Source: Candidatus Villigracilaceae bacterium | GTDB taxonomy: Bacteria > Chloroflexota > Anaerolineae > Anaerolineales > Villigracilaceae | Length of the DNA: 64,000 bases | Direction of reading: 5' to 3' | Assembly: GCA_026645935.1 (NCBI GenBank) | Contig: JAPKMP010000007.1 | Location: 1-64,000 of the forward strand | Shown: positions 50,841 to 59,918 of the stretch, in pieces | Layout: the number at the start of each line of letters is the position of its first letter | Position numbering within the stretch: the first letter of the stretch is position 1 | Position numbers and translations under genes: made by a program | The notes under the pieces: generated by a model | The model's input: the letters and a program-made list of their open reading frames with translations, nothing else | Databases searched by the model: none | What the model was told of the DNA's origin: nothing

Positions 50841-50877
50841 AAAACAACCGCCATCGTAAAGTTGGCGGTTGTTTTTA
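50841..50877 (+). terminator. Intrinsic terminator of the TadE cluster
   Basis: AAAACAACCGCC (50841-50852) pairs with GGCGGTTGTTTT (50864-50875) around an 11-base loop and ends in TTTTT. The glmS -10 box begins four bases later. Confidence 0.9.
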
Positions 50878-50880
50878 CGG

Positions 50881-50886
50881 TATAAT
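50881..50886 (+). promoter_or_regulatory. -10 box of the glmS transcript
   Basis: TATAAT at 50881-50886 lies about 56 bases before the predicted ribozyme cleavage site. The -35 region coincides with the terminator stem and is weak (TTGGCG or TTGTTT at poor spacing). Confidence 0.5.
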
Positions 50887-50939
50887 TCCAGCCTCGAACA
50901 AGAAAGGAGCGAAATTAGTCACCTTAAACAAAGGGAAAG

Positions 50940-51185
50940 ACAGCGCATGGACCCCGCAACTCGCGGGGTTGACGAGGATGAAGGTTCTCCATTGCGAAAT
51001 GGAGTTAACCAAATTGCAGGTCTCGATACGGGCTTTTACCCAACACGACCCGCATTTTGGAAAAATCGAGAGATCAGCGGAAGCCTTCCGGGTCCGCCAC
51101 GACCCGCCCATCTTTCCCTCCAGATGAAACCCTGAGGATAAACCCTGCGGGCAACCGCGGTACAAAACCCAGGGCGCGGCAAAAA
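50940..51185 (+). ncRNA. glmS ribozyme/riboswitch with a structured insertion
   Basis: The self-cleaving RNA senses glucosamine-6-phosphate and cuts the glmS mRNA. Cleavage should fall between A50942 and G50943 in CAGCGCATGGAC, closely matching the known AGCGCCTGGAC. P1-type stem ACCCCGC/GCGGGGT (50951-50957, 50963-50969) is followed by the invariant GTTGACGAGG (50969-50978). The core continues as ATCGAGAGATCAGCGG (51065-51080) with GAAGG/CCTTC pairing. GGGTC/GACCC forms the next stem (51090-51105), and a P4-like stem with a GCAA loop ends near 51180. An 80-base insertion (50985-51062) interrupts the core where most members have a few bases. It folds into two hairpins. Confidence 0.88.
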
Positions 51186-51273
51186 TTCAAGACTGCGAAA
51201 CCGGCATATCGTCCAATGAATGAAGCGCCGGTTCGTCGGTCCACAAAATATCAAAATTGGAGGATCCCCTACC

Positions 51274-53115
51274 ATGTGTGGAATCGTAGGTTATATCGGT
51301 CCGCGTGAAGCGACACCGATCATTTTAAACGGCTTGAAACGGCTCGAGTACCGCGGCTATGACTCTGCAGGCATCGCCGTGATCAATGACAATCAGATCG
51401 ACATCCGCAGGGATGCGGGTAAATTACAGCAACTTGTGGACCTGGTAGGCAAATCGCCGCTCAATGGCGCCCCGGGAATCGGTCATACCCGCTGGGCGAC
51501 TCACGGCGCCCCCTCCGCCCGGAACGCGCATCCGCATATCAGCAACAGCGGCAGGATGGTCGTGGTGCATAACGGCATCGTGGAAAACTTTCTGGAGCTA
51601 AAGGACGACCTCGGCTCCGAGGGCGTGACCTTTCATTCGGAAACCGACACAGAAACGATCGTTCATCTCGCCGATTATCACAGGTCGGCCGGTTATTCGT
51701 TCGAGGAGGCGGCGAGGCGCACGTTCAAGCAAATCGAGGGCGCAAATGTGATCCTGCTGCTTTCAACAGACGAGCCGGACAAGATCATCGCCGCCCGCAT
51801 CGGAAACGCGGGGGGCGTCGTGGTAGGCTTGGGCGAAGCCGAGAATTTTCTCGCCTCAGACATACCCGCCATTTTGGAGCACACCCGGCGCATGATCTTT
51901 CTCGAGTCGCGCCAGATGGTGGTGGTGACCAAAGACAGCGTGCGGATCGAAACACTCGACGGAGAGGAAGTCAAGCCGGAGGTCCACACGATTGCGTTCG
52001 ACGCCGTCTCGGCAGAGAAAGGCGAGTACCGCCATTTCATGCAGAAGGAAATCCATGAACAGGTGCGCGCGTTGACCGATACCCTCGCCGGACGGGTGGA
52101 TTTCAAAGAGGGGCGCATCCGCCTGCCGGAACTGAACCTGACGCCGGAACTTGCCAAGCGCATCCAGCGGATTTACATCACCGCCTGCGGCACAGCCGCC
52201 TACGCAGGCATGGTTGGAAAATATCTGATCGAGAAGATCGCCCGCGTCCCTGTGGAAGTGGTGATCGGCTCGGAGTTTCGATACAGCGATCCCATCATCG
52301 ACGAGAACACGGTCGTGCTCGCCATTTCGCAATCCGGCGAGACGGCTGACACCCTTGCCGCCATGGAGGAGGGACGCCGCAAAGGCGGCATCATCTGGAG
52401 CATCGTCAATGCCATCGGCTCGCAAGCCATGCGCATTGCCGACGGTTACATTTCGATGCAGACCGGACCGGAGATCGGCGTGGCATCCACCAAGGCGTTC
52501 ACGGCTCCGCTGGTCGACCAGTACATGCTTGCCATCCTGCTCGCAGACATGCGCGGGATGCTCGAAGAGAAAACGCGCAAGGACCTTGTCGCGGACCTGC
52601 GCCTCGTCCCCGACCTCGTCGGGCGTGCGCTCGACACCGAGCCCGAGATCGAAAAAGTGGCCATGGCGCTCAAAGATATAAAAGGCTGCCTGTACCTGGG
52701 CAGGGGTATCAACATGCCAATCGCCTATGAAGGCGCGTTGAAGCTAAAGGAGATCTCGTACATCCATGCCGAGGGTTACCCTGCCGGTGAGATGAAGCAC
52801 GGTCCGATCGCCCTGATCGACGAGGAAATGCCCGTACTTTGCATCGCGCCGAAGGATCCCTGGCACGAAAAGATGATCTCGCAAATTCAACAGGCGAAAG
52901 CGCGCGGCGGCATGGTCGTGGCGGTCGCAACCGAAGGCGACGAGCTTGTAAAAAGCATGGCAGACCATGTGCTTTGGATTCCCGACGCGCCCTGGATGCT
53001 CTCGCCCGTGGCGACCGTGCTCCCGCTGCAGATGCTTGCCTATCACATCGCCGCCATCCGCGGTTTGGATGTGGACCAACCGAGAAATCTGGCAAAAAGT
53101 GTGACCGTGGAATAA
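51274..53115 (+). CDS. glmS: Glutamine--fructose-6-phosphate aminotransferase (isomerizing)
   Basis: The 613-residue enzyme starts as MCGIVGYIG, with the catalytic Cys at position 2 after Met removal. It has the glutamine amidotransferase domain (about 1-225, GHTRWATHGAPS) and two SIS sugar-isomerase domains (about 290-430 and 460-605; TACGTAAYAG, SQSGETADTLAAM). The C-terminal DQPRNLAKSVTVE is typical. It makes glucosamine-6-phosphate, the first step to UDP-GlcNAc for MurA and other envelope sugars. ATG 51274 follows GGAGGATCCCCTACC; the frame upstream lies in the ribozyme leader. Expression is under ribozyme control at 50940-51185. Confidence 0.97.
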   Translation: MCGIVGYIGPREATPIILNGLKRLEYRGYDSAGIAVINDNQIDIRRDAGKLQQLVDLVGKSPLNGAPGIGHTRWATHGAPSARNAHPHISNSGRMVVVHNGIVENFLELKDDLGSEGVTFHSETDTETIVHLADYHRSAGYSFEEAARRTFKQIEGANVILLLSTDEPDKIIAARIGNAGGVVVGLGEAENFLASDIPAILEHTRRMIFLESRQMVVVTKDSVRIETLDGEEVKPEVHTIAFDAVSAEKGEYRHFMQKEIHEQVRALTDTLAGRVDFKEGRIRLPELNLTPELAKRIQRIYITACGTAAYAGMVGKYLIEKIARVPVEVVIGSEFRYSDPIIDENTVVLAISQSGETADTLAAMEEGRRKGGIIWSIVNAIGSQAMRIADGYISMQTGPEIGVASTKAFTAPLVDQYMLAILLADMRGMLEEKTRKDLVADLRLVPDLVGRALDTEPEIEKVAMALKDIKGCLYLGRGINMPIAYEGALKLKEISYIHAEGYPAGEMKHGPIALIDEEMPVLCIAPKDPWHEKMISQIQQAKARGGMVVAVATEGDELVKSMADHVLWIPDAPWMLSPVATVLPLQMLAYHIAAIRGLDVDQPRNLAKSVTVE

Positions 53116-53147
53116 AAAAAAGACAGCCGCCTTTCGGGCGGCTGTCG
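53114..53147. terminator. Terminator between convergent glmS and ketoacyl-synthase-like genes
   Basis: GACAGCCGCC (53122-53131) pairs with GGCGGCTGTC (53137-53146). Eight A precede it on the plus strand, making it a strong terminator for the minus strand; the plus strand side lacks a T run. Confidence 0.85.
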
Positions 53148-53161
53148 TCTAATAATCGTTC

Positions 53162-54403
53162 TTATTCACCCATCGAGACAGCCATCACATCGTAATACGT
53201 TCCGGCTCCAAACCCATCGAACAGGACATGATCGCCCAGGTTGAGCTTCGGCAGGTTGCGCAGAAAGGCGATGATATTCGAAGCGGCGCTGACGTTGCCA
53301 AAATCGCTCAACAGCCAGGGCATGGGGAATTCGATTCCCAATTTGGAGAGATGCTTGGCTTTGAGGGCATTGATCTTGTAATTGGCATGATGGACGATCC
53401 CCATCGAGATGGATTTGCCGGAATTGCCCATGCGCTCCATCAGCGATCGATACTCCCGGTAGACATCCTCCACCACCTGCACGCCCGTGCGGACGAACAA
53501 CTTCACCATGCCCATCAGGCCAGCCATTTCCACCGCCTCGCCGTTTTTGGGCTCGTTCATAAGCCCAGCCACGCGGATCCCATTCTCCGAGTCGCGGGTA
53601 ACGTCCAATAACGAGGCGTCCGCTTTCAAACCGGGATGCGGGTATTCCATTTTTACAGCCAGCAATCCCTCTTCATCATACGTTTCATAGCTTTTGCCGG
53701 CGAGGAAACGCATCGTCCTGCCGGGAATGACGCCGATCGCCCCCATGCCGTTGCCGAACAATTGCAGTGCGTTCTTATCGGTTGTGTTACAGGTAATCCG
53801 GCTCAACCCCTCGATTCCCCCAACAAGCACCTTTTTTCCGCGCAGGTGGTCCGCAATGTTTAACTGCCCGGCTTGGGAAAGATTCGGGTTCAGCGCCAGG
53901 TGCAGGGCGCCCATCGAGCCGTCGCATGCTTTATGGACGGAGACTTTGAGCGCATCCTCCGGAATCCCAGCCATTTTGCTAATCTGCCGGATGTAATCCA
54001 ATGAAATCGGACCGGTCATCCCGATCAAGACACCTTCGATCTCAGACGCTTTCCATCCGCAGACTTCCAGGGTTTTTTTCAGCAAGCGCGAACCAACTTC
54101 CAGTTCCAGTTGAAGGCTTTCCGCTTTGGTCAACTTCGGTACATGCTGCCGATAATTGAAGCCAAGTTCAGCCAGATTCAAAATATCATCCGCTTCGAAC
54201 GAACTGCCATTCCGCTGCGCGAGAAAGGACGGGAGGGACTCATTGTTGTAGCTTTCGCCCCAGGAGCCATATGCGCCTCCGATCCCAAGCCGGGAGCTGT
54301 ACACACCCTCCATGCCGACCGGCACGCCGGGACCGACCTGAATCACTGATTTTTCAACATTCGGGCGCTCATAAAACGATGAGGCAACGGGATTGTCAGA
54401 CAT
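53162..54403 (-). CDS. Ketoacyl-ACP-synthase-III / HMG-CoA-synthase-like thiolase-fold enzyme
   Basis: The 413-residue thiolase-fold protein has the Cys-His-Asn triad of the KAS III and HMG-CoA synthase group: SVHKACDGSMGAL (nucleophile Cys about residue 161), GIVHHANYKI (His) and SDFGNVSAASN (Asn). It condenses an acyl thioester with a malonyl- or acetoacetyl-type thioester, which fits fatty-acid, secondary-metabolite or isoprenoid chemistry. It is longer than FabH (about 320) and lacks an adjacent fab gene set, so I cannot decide between FabH-like, BioZ-like and OleA-like roles. ATG 54403 has GGAGC upstream. Confidence 0.85.
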   Translation of the reverse strand: MSDNPVASSFYERPNVEKSVIQVGPGVPVGMEGVYSSRLGIGGAYGSWGESYNNESLPSFLAQRNGSSFEADDILNLAELGFNYRQHVPKLTKAESLQLELEVGSRLLKKTLEVCGWKASEIEGVLIGMTGPISLDYIRQISKMAGIPEDALKVSVHKACDGSMGALHLALNPNLSQAGQLNIADHLRGKKVLVGGIEGLSRITCNTTDKNALQLFGNGMGAIGVIPGRTMRFLAGKSYETYDEEGLLAVKMEYPHPGLKADASLLDVTRDSENGIRVAGLMNEPKNGEAVEMAGLMGMVKLFVRTGVQVVEDVYREYRSLMERMGNSGKSISMGIVHHANYKINALKAKHLSKLGIEFPMPWLLSDFGNVSAASNIIAFLRNLPKLNLGDHVLFDGFGAGTYYDVMAVSMGE

Positions 54404-54506
54404 ATGTTTGCTCCTTTTGAGAATAAAACCCCAAAAAGGCGAAATGGCTTCCCCGAAGCGGCAACCAGCGGGTAGAATAGCGCGCAATACGTTTTTGGAG
54501 ATTTTT

Positions 54507-54941
54507 ATGCGACCTGATTGGGATTCCTATTTCTTGAAGATCGCCCATGCGGTGTCGGAGCGAAGCACCTGTGACCGCGCTTTTGTGGGCTGTGTTCTGG
54601 TCCGGGAAAAAAGAATCCTGACCACCGGATTCAACGGCTCGCCTGCCGGGCAGGGTCATTGCGATGAAATCGGCCATCTCATGGTGGACGGGCATTGCGT
54701 CCGGACGATCCACGCGGAGACCAACGCCATCATCCAGGCAGCCCTGCACGGGGTATCCACAAAAGGCGCAACCTGTTACGTCACGCACCTTCCCTGTATC
54801 AATTGCACCAAGGCGCTGATCAACGCGGGAATCACCCGTATCGTTTACAGTGTTTCCTACCGCTCGGATGAGAACGCTGAAAATTTCCTCAGGAACGCAA
54901 ATATCGAAGTGATGCAAAAACAAATCACCCCGGCTCCATAG
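54507..54941 (+). CDS. dCMP deaminase-like (ComE/cytidine deaminase family) enzyme
   Basis: The 144-residue zinc enzyme has TIHAETNAIIQAA, where His and Glu bind zinc and serve in catalysis, and TYVTHLPCINCTKAL-type PCxxC (written here as LPCINC), which completes the zinc site. It has the CDRAFVGCVLVR start typical of dCMP deaminases (ComEB group). It converts dCMP to dUMP, feeding thymidylate synthesis. ATG 54507 follows GGAG at nine bases. It is divergent from the ketoacyl-synthase-like gene at 54403, sharing a 103-base gap. Confidence 0.9.
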   Translation: MRPDWDSYFLKIAHAVSERSTCDRAFVGCVLVREKRILTTGFNGSPAGQGHCDEIGHLMVDGHCVRTIHAETNAIIQAALHGVSTKGATCYVTHLPCINCTKALINAGITRIVYSVSYRSDENAENFLRNANIEVMQKQITPAP

Positions 54942-54973
54942 CGCACCGCCCGATCGCTTCATTGGATTTGACA

Positions 54974-55516
54974 TCAATCCAACAATTCGTGCGACAGGAT
55001 CAATTTCAAAAAAGATGTCTCGCAATGGAAAATCCGCCCGCGCCTCCCTGCCGGGAAATCACCCGAAAGGTCCTCGCCGAAGATGAATTCGGATTCGCCA
55101 ACGTATAAAAAATATGTGGGTCCTGTCTTCGAATATTCCTCATCCCAGGAAATCTCCCCCTCGGCAACCTTCAACCCGGACTCTTCCAATTGAGCCGCCC
55201 GGCGGTTGGCGAGGTAGATGGAAATACCGAATATCCCTAAAACGATGGGGGGAATCGAACACATGACCCAAAGGTTCAGCGGATCCGAAAGGAAGGCTTT
55301 TCGGGCGCTTTCGTTCGAGAAAGTCATGCCGAAGAAGATGCCCAATCCCAACAACAAGAAAAATATGACGAGCGGCAATCCGCTCCGTTGCGACCGGCGG
55401 ATTCCATCTGCCATGCCACCGATGAATTCCGTCTGGCTGGGTGTAATGAACCCACGCTGGTTGGACGCCAGGTCCTCCGGTGTAAATTCGTAAAACGTTA
55501 ATTTCATCTGGCTCAT
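54974..55516 (-). CDS. Small membrane protein of unknown function
   Basis: The 180-residue protein has an N-terminal cytoplasmic part with PEDLASNQRGFITPSQTEF, two transmembrane segments (about residues 50-70 and 85-105) and a C-terminal soluble part with LEESGLKVAEGEISWDEEY and EFIFGEDLSGDFP. The ATG overlaps the stop of the SufR-like regulator gene (ATGA), so the two are co-translated. No family is recognised. Its coupling to a probable Fe-S-sensing regulator suggests a regulated membrane role. Confidence 0.65.
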   Translation of the reverse strand: MSQMKLTFYEFTPEDLASNQRGFITPSQTEFIGGMADGIRRSQRSGLPLVIFFLLLGLGIFFGMTFSNESARKAFLSDPLNLWVMCSIPPIVLGIFGISIYLANRRAAQLEESGLKVAEGEISWDEEYSKTGPTYFLYVGESEFIFGEDLSGDFPAGRRGRIFHCETSFLKLILSHELLD

Positions 55517-56097
55517 TTTGTCTGGAAAAAATAAGGACAAGCCGTTTTTATAGCCGGTTCAAGTTTCTTTGCCTTCACGACACTTCGCCCGAGCGCCTGT
55601 TCCAGCAGGGTTTCGTCGATTCTACAGATTTCCGGGTGGCCGGCAATCACCCTTGCGTACGGGCAGCGGCCGAAGACGATGCGCGGCCCGCCTGCGCCGG
55701 CCTCCCAGTGGGCTTGATAGTTCATTTCATTCAACTTTTCGATGAGCAGCGCCAGTCGCTTGTTCATCGGTTGATTTGCAAACCCGCTTTCGTCCAATAT
55801 GATGCGTGCCACAGCCTTCATATCCAGTTTTGAGTTTGCCGCTCCCAATATCGCATGAGTTAATGCGGGAAGGTTATCTCCCAGCATGGATTGTGCCAGC
55901 GAATATATCTTTTCCGGTCTACCCCTGCCATCGCGATTTTTAACGCTGGTCAATTCCAACCTCCCATCCGAACAGAGCACCGATAAATGATGCCTCACGT
56001 TGGGCGGAGAGAGTTTCAACGCGCGCGCGATCTCCCGTGATGAAGCGGAACGGTTTTTCTTTAGATGCGCAAGGATTCTTTGACGGGATGTGGACAT
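55513..56097 (-). CDS. Winged-helix regulator, SufR-like with C-terminal cysteines
   Basis: The 194-residue protein starts with a winged helix (residues about 3-75; ILAHLKKNRSASSREIARALKLSPPNVRHHL is the helix-turn-helix, abridged). The C-terminal half has FGRCPYARVIAGHPEICRID and a last Cys in IKTACPYFF, spaced C-x12-C-x28-C. SufR-type regulators ligate a [4Fe-4S] cluster with such a Cys set and repress Fe-S biogenesis genes. It lies upstream of, and divergent from, a run that includes iscX, nuoBCDI and an Mrp ATPase. I infer Fe-S or redox control of that region. The target is not proved. Confidence 0.78.
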   Translation of the reverse strand: MSTSRQRILAHLKKNRSASSREIARALKLSPPNVRHHLSVLCSDGRLELTSVKNRDGRGRPEKIYSLAQSMLGDNLPALTHAILGAANSKLDMKAVARIILDESGFANQPMNKRLALLIEKLNEMNYQAHWEAGAGGPRIVFGRCPYARVIAGHPEICRIDETLLEQALGRSVVKAKKLEPAIKTACPYFFQTK

Positions 56098-56260
56098 GGA
56101 GAAAATTCAATGCAACAGGGTAGGTAGATTCGCCAGATAGGGGATCAGGTTCCAGTCTGGAGTGAGGCGGGCTCGTCGTGGTTGATTTGGAGAGTGTCAC
56201 CCGGCTGAGGTGATTATACTCATAAATCAGTTTTTGCAAATATATATTTACATAATTCGA

Positions 56261-56289
56261 TTGACGGTTTACCAACCCGTGCTTATAAT
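56261..56289 (+). promoter_or_regulatory. Promoter of the DUF2834-iscX-nuo run
   Basis: TTGACG (56261-56266), a 17-base spacer and TATAAT (56284-56289) form a near-consensus promoter. The ATG at 56303 is 13 bases past the -10 box, giving a leader of about six bases or less if GTG 56300 is used. Confidence 0.72.
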
Positions 56290-56302
56290 CCCGGGGATTG
56301 TG

Positions 56303-56632
56303 ATGGAAAACACCACGATGAAAAAGACCCTCTACTTATCCCTGGCAATTCTCGGTTTCATCCTCCCATATTATTTCATCTTCAAATTTTATACAGCAAA
56401 CGAAATGACCACCCTGGCGGCGCTGGCGCAAGTGTTGGCGCAGGATTGGGCGGCGCTCCTCGCGGCAGACCTGACGATCTCCGTTCTCGCGGCGTGGATG
56501 TTCTATTATTCGGAATCCAAACGCCTGAACATGAAGAATTGGTGGCTGTATCCGTTGGTGACGCTGATGGTTGGGCTTTCCTTTTCGCTTCCCTTGTTCC
56601 TTTATTTCCGCGAACGTCATATAAATTCATGA
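56303..56632 (+). CDS. DUF2834 membrane protein
   Basis: The 109-residue protein has three predicted transmembrane helices. It matches the DUF2834 layout: LAILGFILPYYFIFKF, then DLTISVLAAWMFYYSESKR and LNMKNWWLYPLVTLMVGLSFSLPLFLYFRERH (abridged). Function is unknown. It overlaps iscX by an ATGA. It is the first gene of the run leading to nuoB. ATG 56303 is chosen from the promoter position; GTG 56300 would add one residue. Confidence 0.8.
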   Translation: MENTTMKKTLYLSLAILGFILPYYFIFKFYTANEMTTLAALAQVLAQDWAALLAADLTISVLAAWMFYYSESKRLNMKNWWLYPLVTLMVGLSFSLPLFLYFRERHINS

Positions 56633-56841
56633 GTATGAATTGGGAGGCCACCTACGCCATTGCAATGGAACTTCACAGAACCCATAAAGACGTGAACATC
56701 GAGGAAGTTACCCTGAAAAAAATCTACGAATGGACGCTGGAACTTTCGGAATTCGAGGATGATCCCGCGCTCGCGAACGACGACATCCTTTACGCAATCT
56801 ACCAAGACTGGTACGAGGAGCACATTCATGGAAGAAAATAA
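56629..56841 (+). CDS. iscX: IscX-like Fe-S assembly protein
   Basis: The 70-residue acidic protein matches Isc[16 protein letters not shown] is its first helix and [29 protein letters not shown] is the typical acidic second half (abridged). IscX binds iron and the IscS desulfurase and tunes cluster assembly. It is uncommon outside gammaproteobacteria and related groups, so its presence here is notable. Start 56629 gives 70 residues; ATG 56635 would give 68. It overlaps the DUF2834 gene (ATGA) and nuoB by 14 bases, so it is translationally tied to complex I genes, and it may help load Fe-S clusters there. Confidence 0.85.
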   Translation: MSMNWEATYAIAMELHRTHKDVNIEEVTLKKIYEWTLELSEFEDDPALANDDILYAIYQDWYEEHIHGRK

Positions 56842-57472
56842 GTACGAAGGCTTGAACCTGCCGAACTACAACATCCCCGAAGACATCCAAAACGTGGTAT
56901 CGGTTACCACGCTCGACCGGCTCTACAACTGGGGACGCCGCTGGTCGGTCTGGCCCCTGATGTTCGGCCTGGCGTGCTGCGCCATCGAGATGATCGCCGC
57001 GCAAGCCGCCCGTTACGATATGGCGCGTTTCGGCATGGAGGTCATGCGCCCCACCCCGCGCCAGGCGGATATGATGCTCGTCTCGGGCACCGTGACGAAA
57101 AAGATGCTGCCCGCCCTCATCCGCCTGTACAACCAGATGCCCGAACCCAAGTATGTTGTGGCAATGGGCGCCTGCGCCTCGAGCGGAGGTCCGTTCAAGG
57201 AGGGGTACAACGTGGTGGCCGGCATCGATAAGTTCCTGCCCGTCGATGTCTATATCCCCGGTTGCCCACCCACTCCGCAGGCATTGATCGCGGGGCTGAT
57301 CAAACTCCAGGAAAAGATCGACAAACAATCCATCAGGAAGGTACGCTGGTATCAAAAAGGCAAGGCGGATCCGAACTATGTGCCGATGCCCATCCTCGGA
57401 CCCGACCTGATCGATGTTCGCCGCAATGCCGAATACAAGGAAGCCGCCGCCAGGAAGGAAGGTGCCGCATGA
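56828..57472 (+). CDS. nuoB: NADH-quinone oxidoreductase subunit B
   Basis: The 214-residue subunit carries the ligands of cluster N2: [13 protein letters not shown] (two adjacent Cys), [12 protein letters not shown] and [10 protein letters not shown]2 is the last Fe-S cluster before quinone. NuoB faces the cytoplasm in the arm that joins NuoCD and the membrane part. The gene overlaps iscX upstream and nuoCD (ATGA) downstream. No nuoA precedes it. The C-terminal extension (about 180-214) is polar. Confidence 0.95.
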   Translation: MEENKYEGLNLPNYNIPEDIQNVVSVTTLDRLYNWGRRWSVWPLMFGLACCAIEMIAAQAARYDMARFGMEVMRPTPRQADMMLVSGTVTKKMLPALIRLYNQMPEPKYVVAMGACASSGGPFKEGYNVVAGIDKFLPVDVYIPGCPPTPQALIAGLIKLQEKIDKQSIRKVRWYQKGKADPNYVPMPILGPDLIDVRRNAEYKEAAARKEGAA

Positions 57473-59214
57473 CCGCCCCCGCCTCAACCCAGATCCTTGA
57501 CCTTGCCGCTCGATTCCCAGACGTCGTCTCCACCGATGCCCGACCCGGCTTTTCCGGCTTTATCGTCAAAAAGGAAAATCTCGTCGAAGTCGCCACCGCA
57601 CTGCGCGACGAATTCGGCTATGACCTGCTCTCCACCGTCACCGGCGTGGACTACCCCGCCGAGAACAAGATGGAAGTTGTCTACCACGCCTTTCGCACAA
57701 TAGGCGGACCGGGCATCGTTTTCAAAACCCAAGCGGACCGCGTCGAACCGATCGAAGTGCCCTCGCTCATCAACGTGTGGCACGGCGCGGACTTCCAGGA
57801 ACGCGAAACCTGGGACTTGATGGGCATCAAGTTCACGGGCCACCCGGACCTGCGCCGCATTTTGATGTGGGAAGGCTTCGAAGGCCACCCCCTCCGCAAA
57901 GATTGGAAAGAGGCTTTCTTCGAGGAGGAAACAAAGCCGTTCAAGAGCCGCTGGCCCGAGGGCAATCACCTCTACGCTGAATTCCGGAATCCGTACCGCG
58001 ATAATTTGAACTTTCCATCCGGTTTTGACCCAGAACAATACCAGCCGCAGACCGAGGATCAACTCTATTTCTCCCTCGAGCGGTCCAGCATCAAGCCGAA
58101 GGATGCCGACCTGAAGACAGATTCCATCGTGGTGAACATGGGTCCGCACCATCCCTCCACACACGGCGTTTTGCGCGTGGCAGTGGAATTGGATGGCGAA
58201 ACCGTCACCAGCCTCAAGCCTGTCATGGGCTACCTGCACCGAAATCACGACAAGATCGGCGAGCGCAACACCTACCTCCAGATCATGCCGTACACCGACC
58301 GTCTCGATTACTTCAACTCGATGGCGAACAACTTCGGTTACGCGATCACGGTCGAAAAACTGATGAAGATACCTGTCGCTGAGCGTGCGGAATACATCCG
58401 CGTCATCATGGCGGAATTAACCCGCGTGCAAAACCACCTGATCTTCATCGGGATGCTGCTCAACGATCTGGGCACGTTATATACCCCCGCCCTGTACGCC
58501 TTCGAAGAACGCGAATTGATCCTCGATATCTTCGAAGCCGTCGCAGGCGCGCGCATGATGTGCAATTACTTCCGCTTTGGCGGCGTCGTGCGCGACATCC
58601 CCGACGATGTGATGCAGAAGATCAAGGATCTGGTCCATGACCGGCTCCCCGCGAAGACCGACGAAATGGAACGCTTCCTCAACGAGAACGAAGTGCTGAT
58701 GGCCCGCCTGAAGGGCATGCATGTCCTCAACGCCGAGGAAGCGGTCAGAAATTCCGTCACCGGTCCCTGTTTGCGCGCCGCGGGAGTGCCGTACGACCTT
58801 CGCCGCGCCGACCCGTACTCGGTCTACGACCGTTTCGACTTCGATGTGGCGGTGCGTTATAACGGCGACATGTACGATAACTATCTGATCCGCTTCGACG
58901 AAATCCGACAGTCGCTCAGGATTTTGGAGCAGGCGATCAAACAAATCCCGCAGGGACCGATCAATTCGCAGAAACCGCAGTACCAGGTCCGGGTCCCGGC
59001 AGGTGAGGCGTATGGACGGGTCGAATCTCCGAAGGGCGAACTCGGTTACTATGTCGTCTCCAACGGCAAGCCGAATCCCTACCGCTATCATGTGCGGGCG
59101 CCTTCGTTCATCAACCTGACCGCGCTCGAAACAATGTGCAAAGGCAACAAGATCGCCGACTTCGTCGCCCTGCTTGCGATGCTCGACATCGTCATGGGTG
59201 AAGTGGATCGATAG
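57469..59214 (+). CDS. nuoCD: NADH-quinone oxidoreductase subunits C and D, fused
   Basis: The 581-residue protein joins NuoC (about residues 1-185, with [21 protein letters not shown], abridged) and NuoD (about 215-581). The NuoD part includes [14 protein letters not shown] and [13 protein letters not shown], where conserved His residues form the quinone pocket with NuoB. Fused NuoCD is the arrangement of enterobacteria and a few other groups; many bacteria have separate genes. The ATG overlaps the nuoB stop. It follows that complex I assembly here uses the fused form. No frameshift or stop lies at the joint. Confidence 0.95.
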   Translation: MTAPASTQILDLAARFPDVVSTDARPGFSGFIVKKENLVEVATALRDEFGYDLLSTVTGVDYPAENKMEVVYHAFRTIGGPGIVFKTQADRVEPIEVPSLINVWHGADFQERETWDLMGIKFTGHPDLRRILMWEGFEGHPLRKDWKEAFFEEETKPFKSRWPEGNHLYAEFRNPYRDNLNFPSGFDPEQYQPQTEDQLYFSLERSSIKPKDADLKTDSIVVNMGPHHPSTHGVLRVAVELDGETVTSLKPVMGYLHRNHDKIGERNTYLQIMPYTDRLDYFNSMANNFGYAITVEKLMKIPVAERAEYIRVIMAELTRVQNHLIFIGMLLNDLGTLYTPALYAFEERELILDIFEAVAGARMMCNYFRFGGVVRDIPDDVMQKIKDLVHDRLPAKTDEMERFLNENEVLMARLKGMHVLNAEEAVRNSVTGPCLRAAGVPYDLRRADPYSVYDRFDFDVAVRYNGDMYDNYLIRFDEIRQSLRILEQAIKQIPQGPINSQKPQYQVRVPAGEAYGRVESPKGELGYYVVSNGKPNPYRYHVRAPSFINLTALETMCKGNKIADFVALLAMLDIVMGEVDR

Positions 59215-59222
59215 GAGAGATC

Positions 59223-59855
59223 ATGTACGGAAAAGGCATACTGAAAGGTCTGAGCGTCACCTTAAAACGCTTCAGCGAAACCTACCTCGACGATATCGTG
59301 TGGTGGCTGCGCGGAAAAAAACGCTATTACACGCCCGAAGGCGTGGCGCATCGTTCATCGAAAAATACACGCGGCATATTTACAGTCCAATATCCGGAAG
59401 AGCAGTTGATCACGCCGGAGGAATTCCGCTACGTGCCCTTCCTGGTCTACGACGAAGGCGCCGACGGGAAGCGTGAACACCGCTGTACTTCGTGCGGAAT
59501 TTGCGCAAAGGTTTGTCCGCCGCAGTGCATTTGGATCGTGCGCACCAACGACCCGAACACCGGCAAACCCGTGCCCGAGCCCAAAGAGTTTTATATCGAC
59601 ATGGATATATGCATGAACTGCGGCTTCTGCGCAGAATACTGCCCCTTCGATGCGATCATCATGGATCACAATTTCGACATCGCCTCGTACGATCGCAACG
59701 TATACAACCTCGAAAAACTTTCGAAGCCCGCATCCTATTACCGACAGATCCGGCCGCTGAATTACCAGAAGAACGAAGACGAGCGGAAGGCAAAGGAAGC
59801 AGCGAAAGCCGCAAAAGCGGATGCATCGGCTTCCGCGGCAGCGCCTGCGACTTAA
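59223..59855 (+). CDS. nuoI: NADH-quinone oxidoreductase subunit I
   Basis: The 210-residue ferredoxin-type subunit has two [4Fe-4S] motifs: HRCTSCGICAKVCPPQC and CMNCGFCAEYCPFDAI (clusters N6a and N6b) that bridge the arm clusters to NuoB. GEERL-type residues before the first motif are partly changed. The last 45 residues are Lys/Ala-rich and end ASASAAAPAT. It lies eight bases after nuoCD. Subunits A, E-H and J-N are not in the window, so the complex must be completed from elsewhere. Confidence 0.93.
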   Translation: MYGKGILKGLSVTLKRFSETYLDDIVWWLRGKKRYYTPEGVAHRSSKNTRGIFTVQYPEEQLITPEEFRYVPFLVYDEGADGKREHRCTSCGICAKVCPPQCIWIVRTNDPNTGKPVPEPKEFYIDMDICMNCGFCAEYCPFDAIIMDHNFDIASYDRNVYNLEKLSKPASYYRQIRPLNYQKNEDERKAKEAAKAAKADASASAAAPAT

Positions 59856-59918
59856 TGTCATTGCGGAAGCAAAGGACATGGCTTTCCCCGCTGCGACATA
59901 TCATCTTTAGGAATTTAA

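Noticed and set aside
53116-53123. Poly-A run after glmS considered as a slippage site
   Set aside because: It lies beyond the stop codon and serves as the T run of the minus-strand terminator.
57200-57470. Upstream extension of nuoCD to 57262
   Set aside because: It overlaps nuoB in another frame and lacks complex I features; the ATGA overlap fixes the start at 57469.
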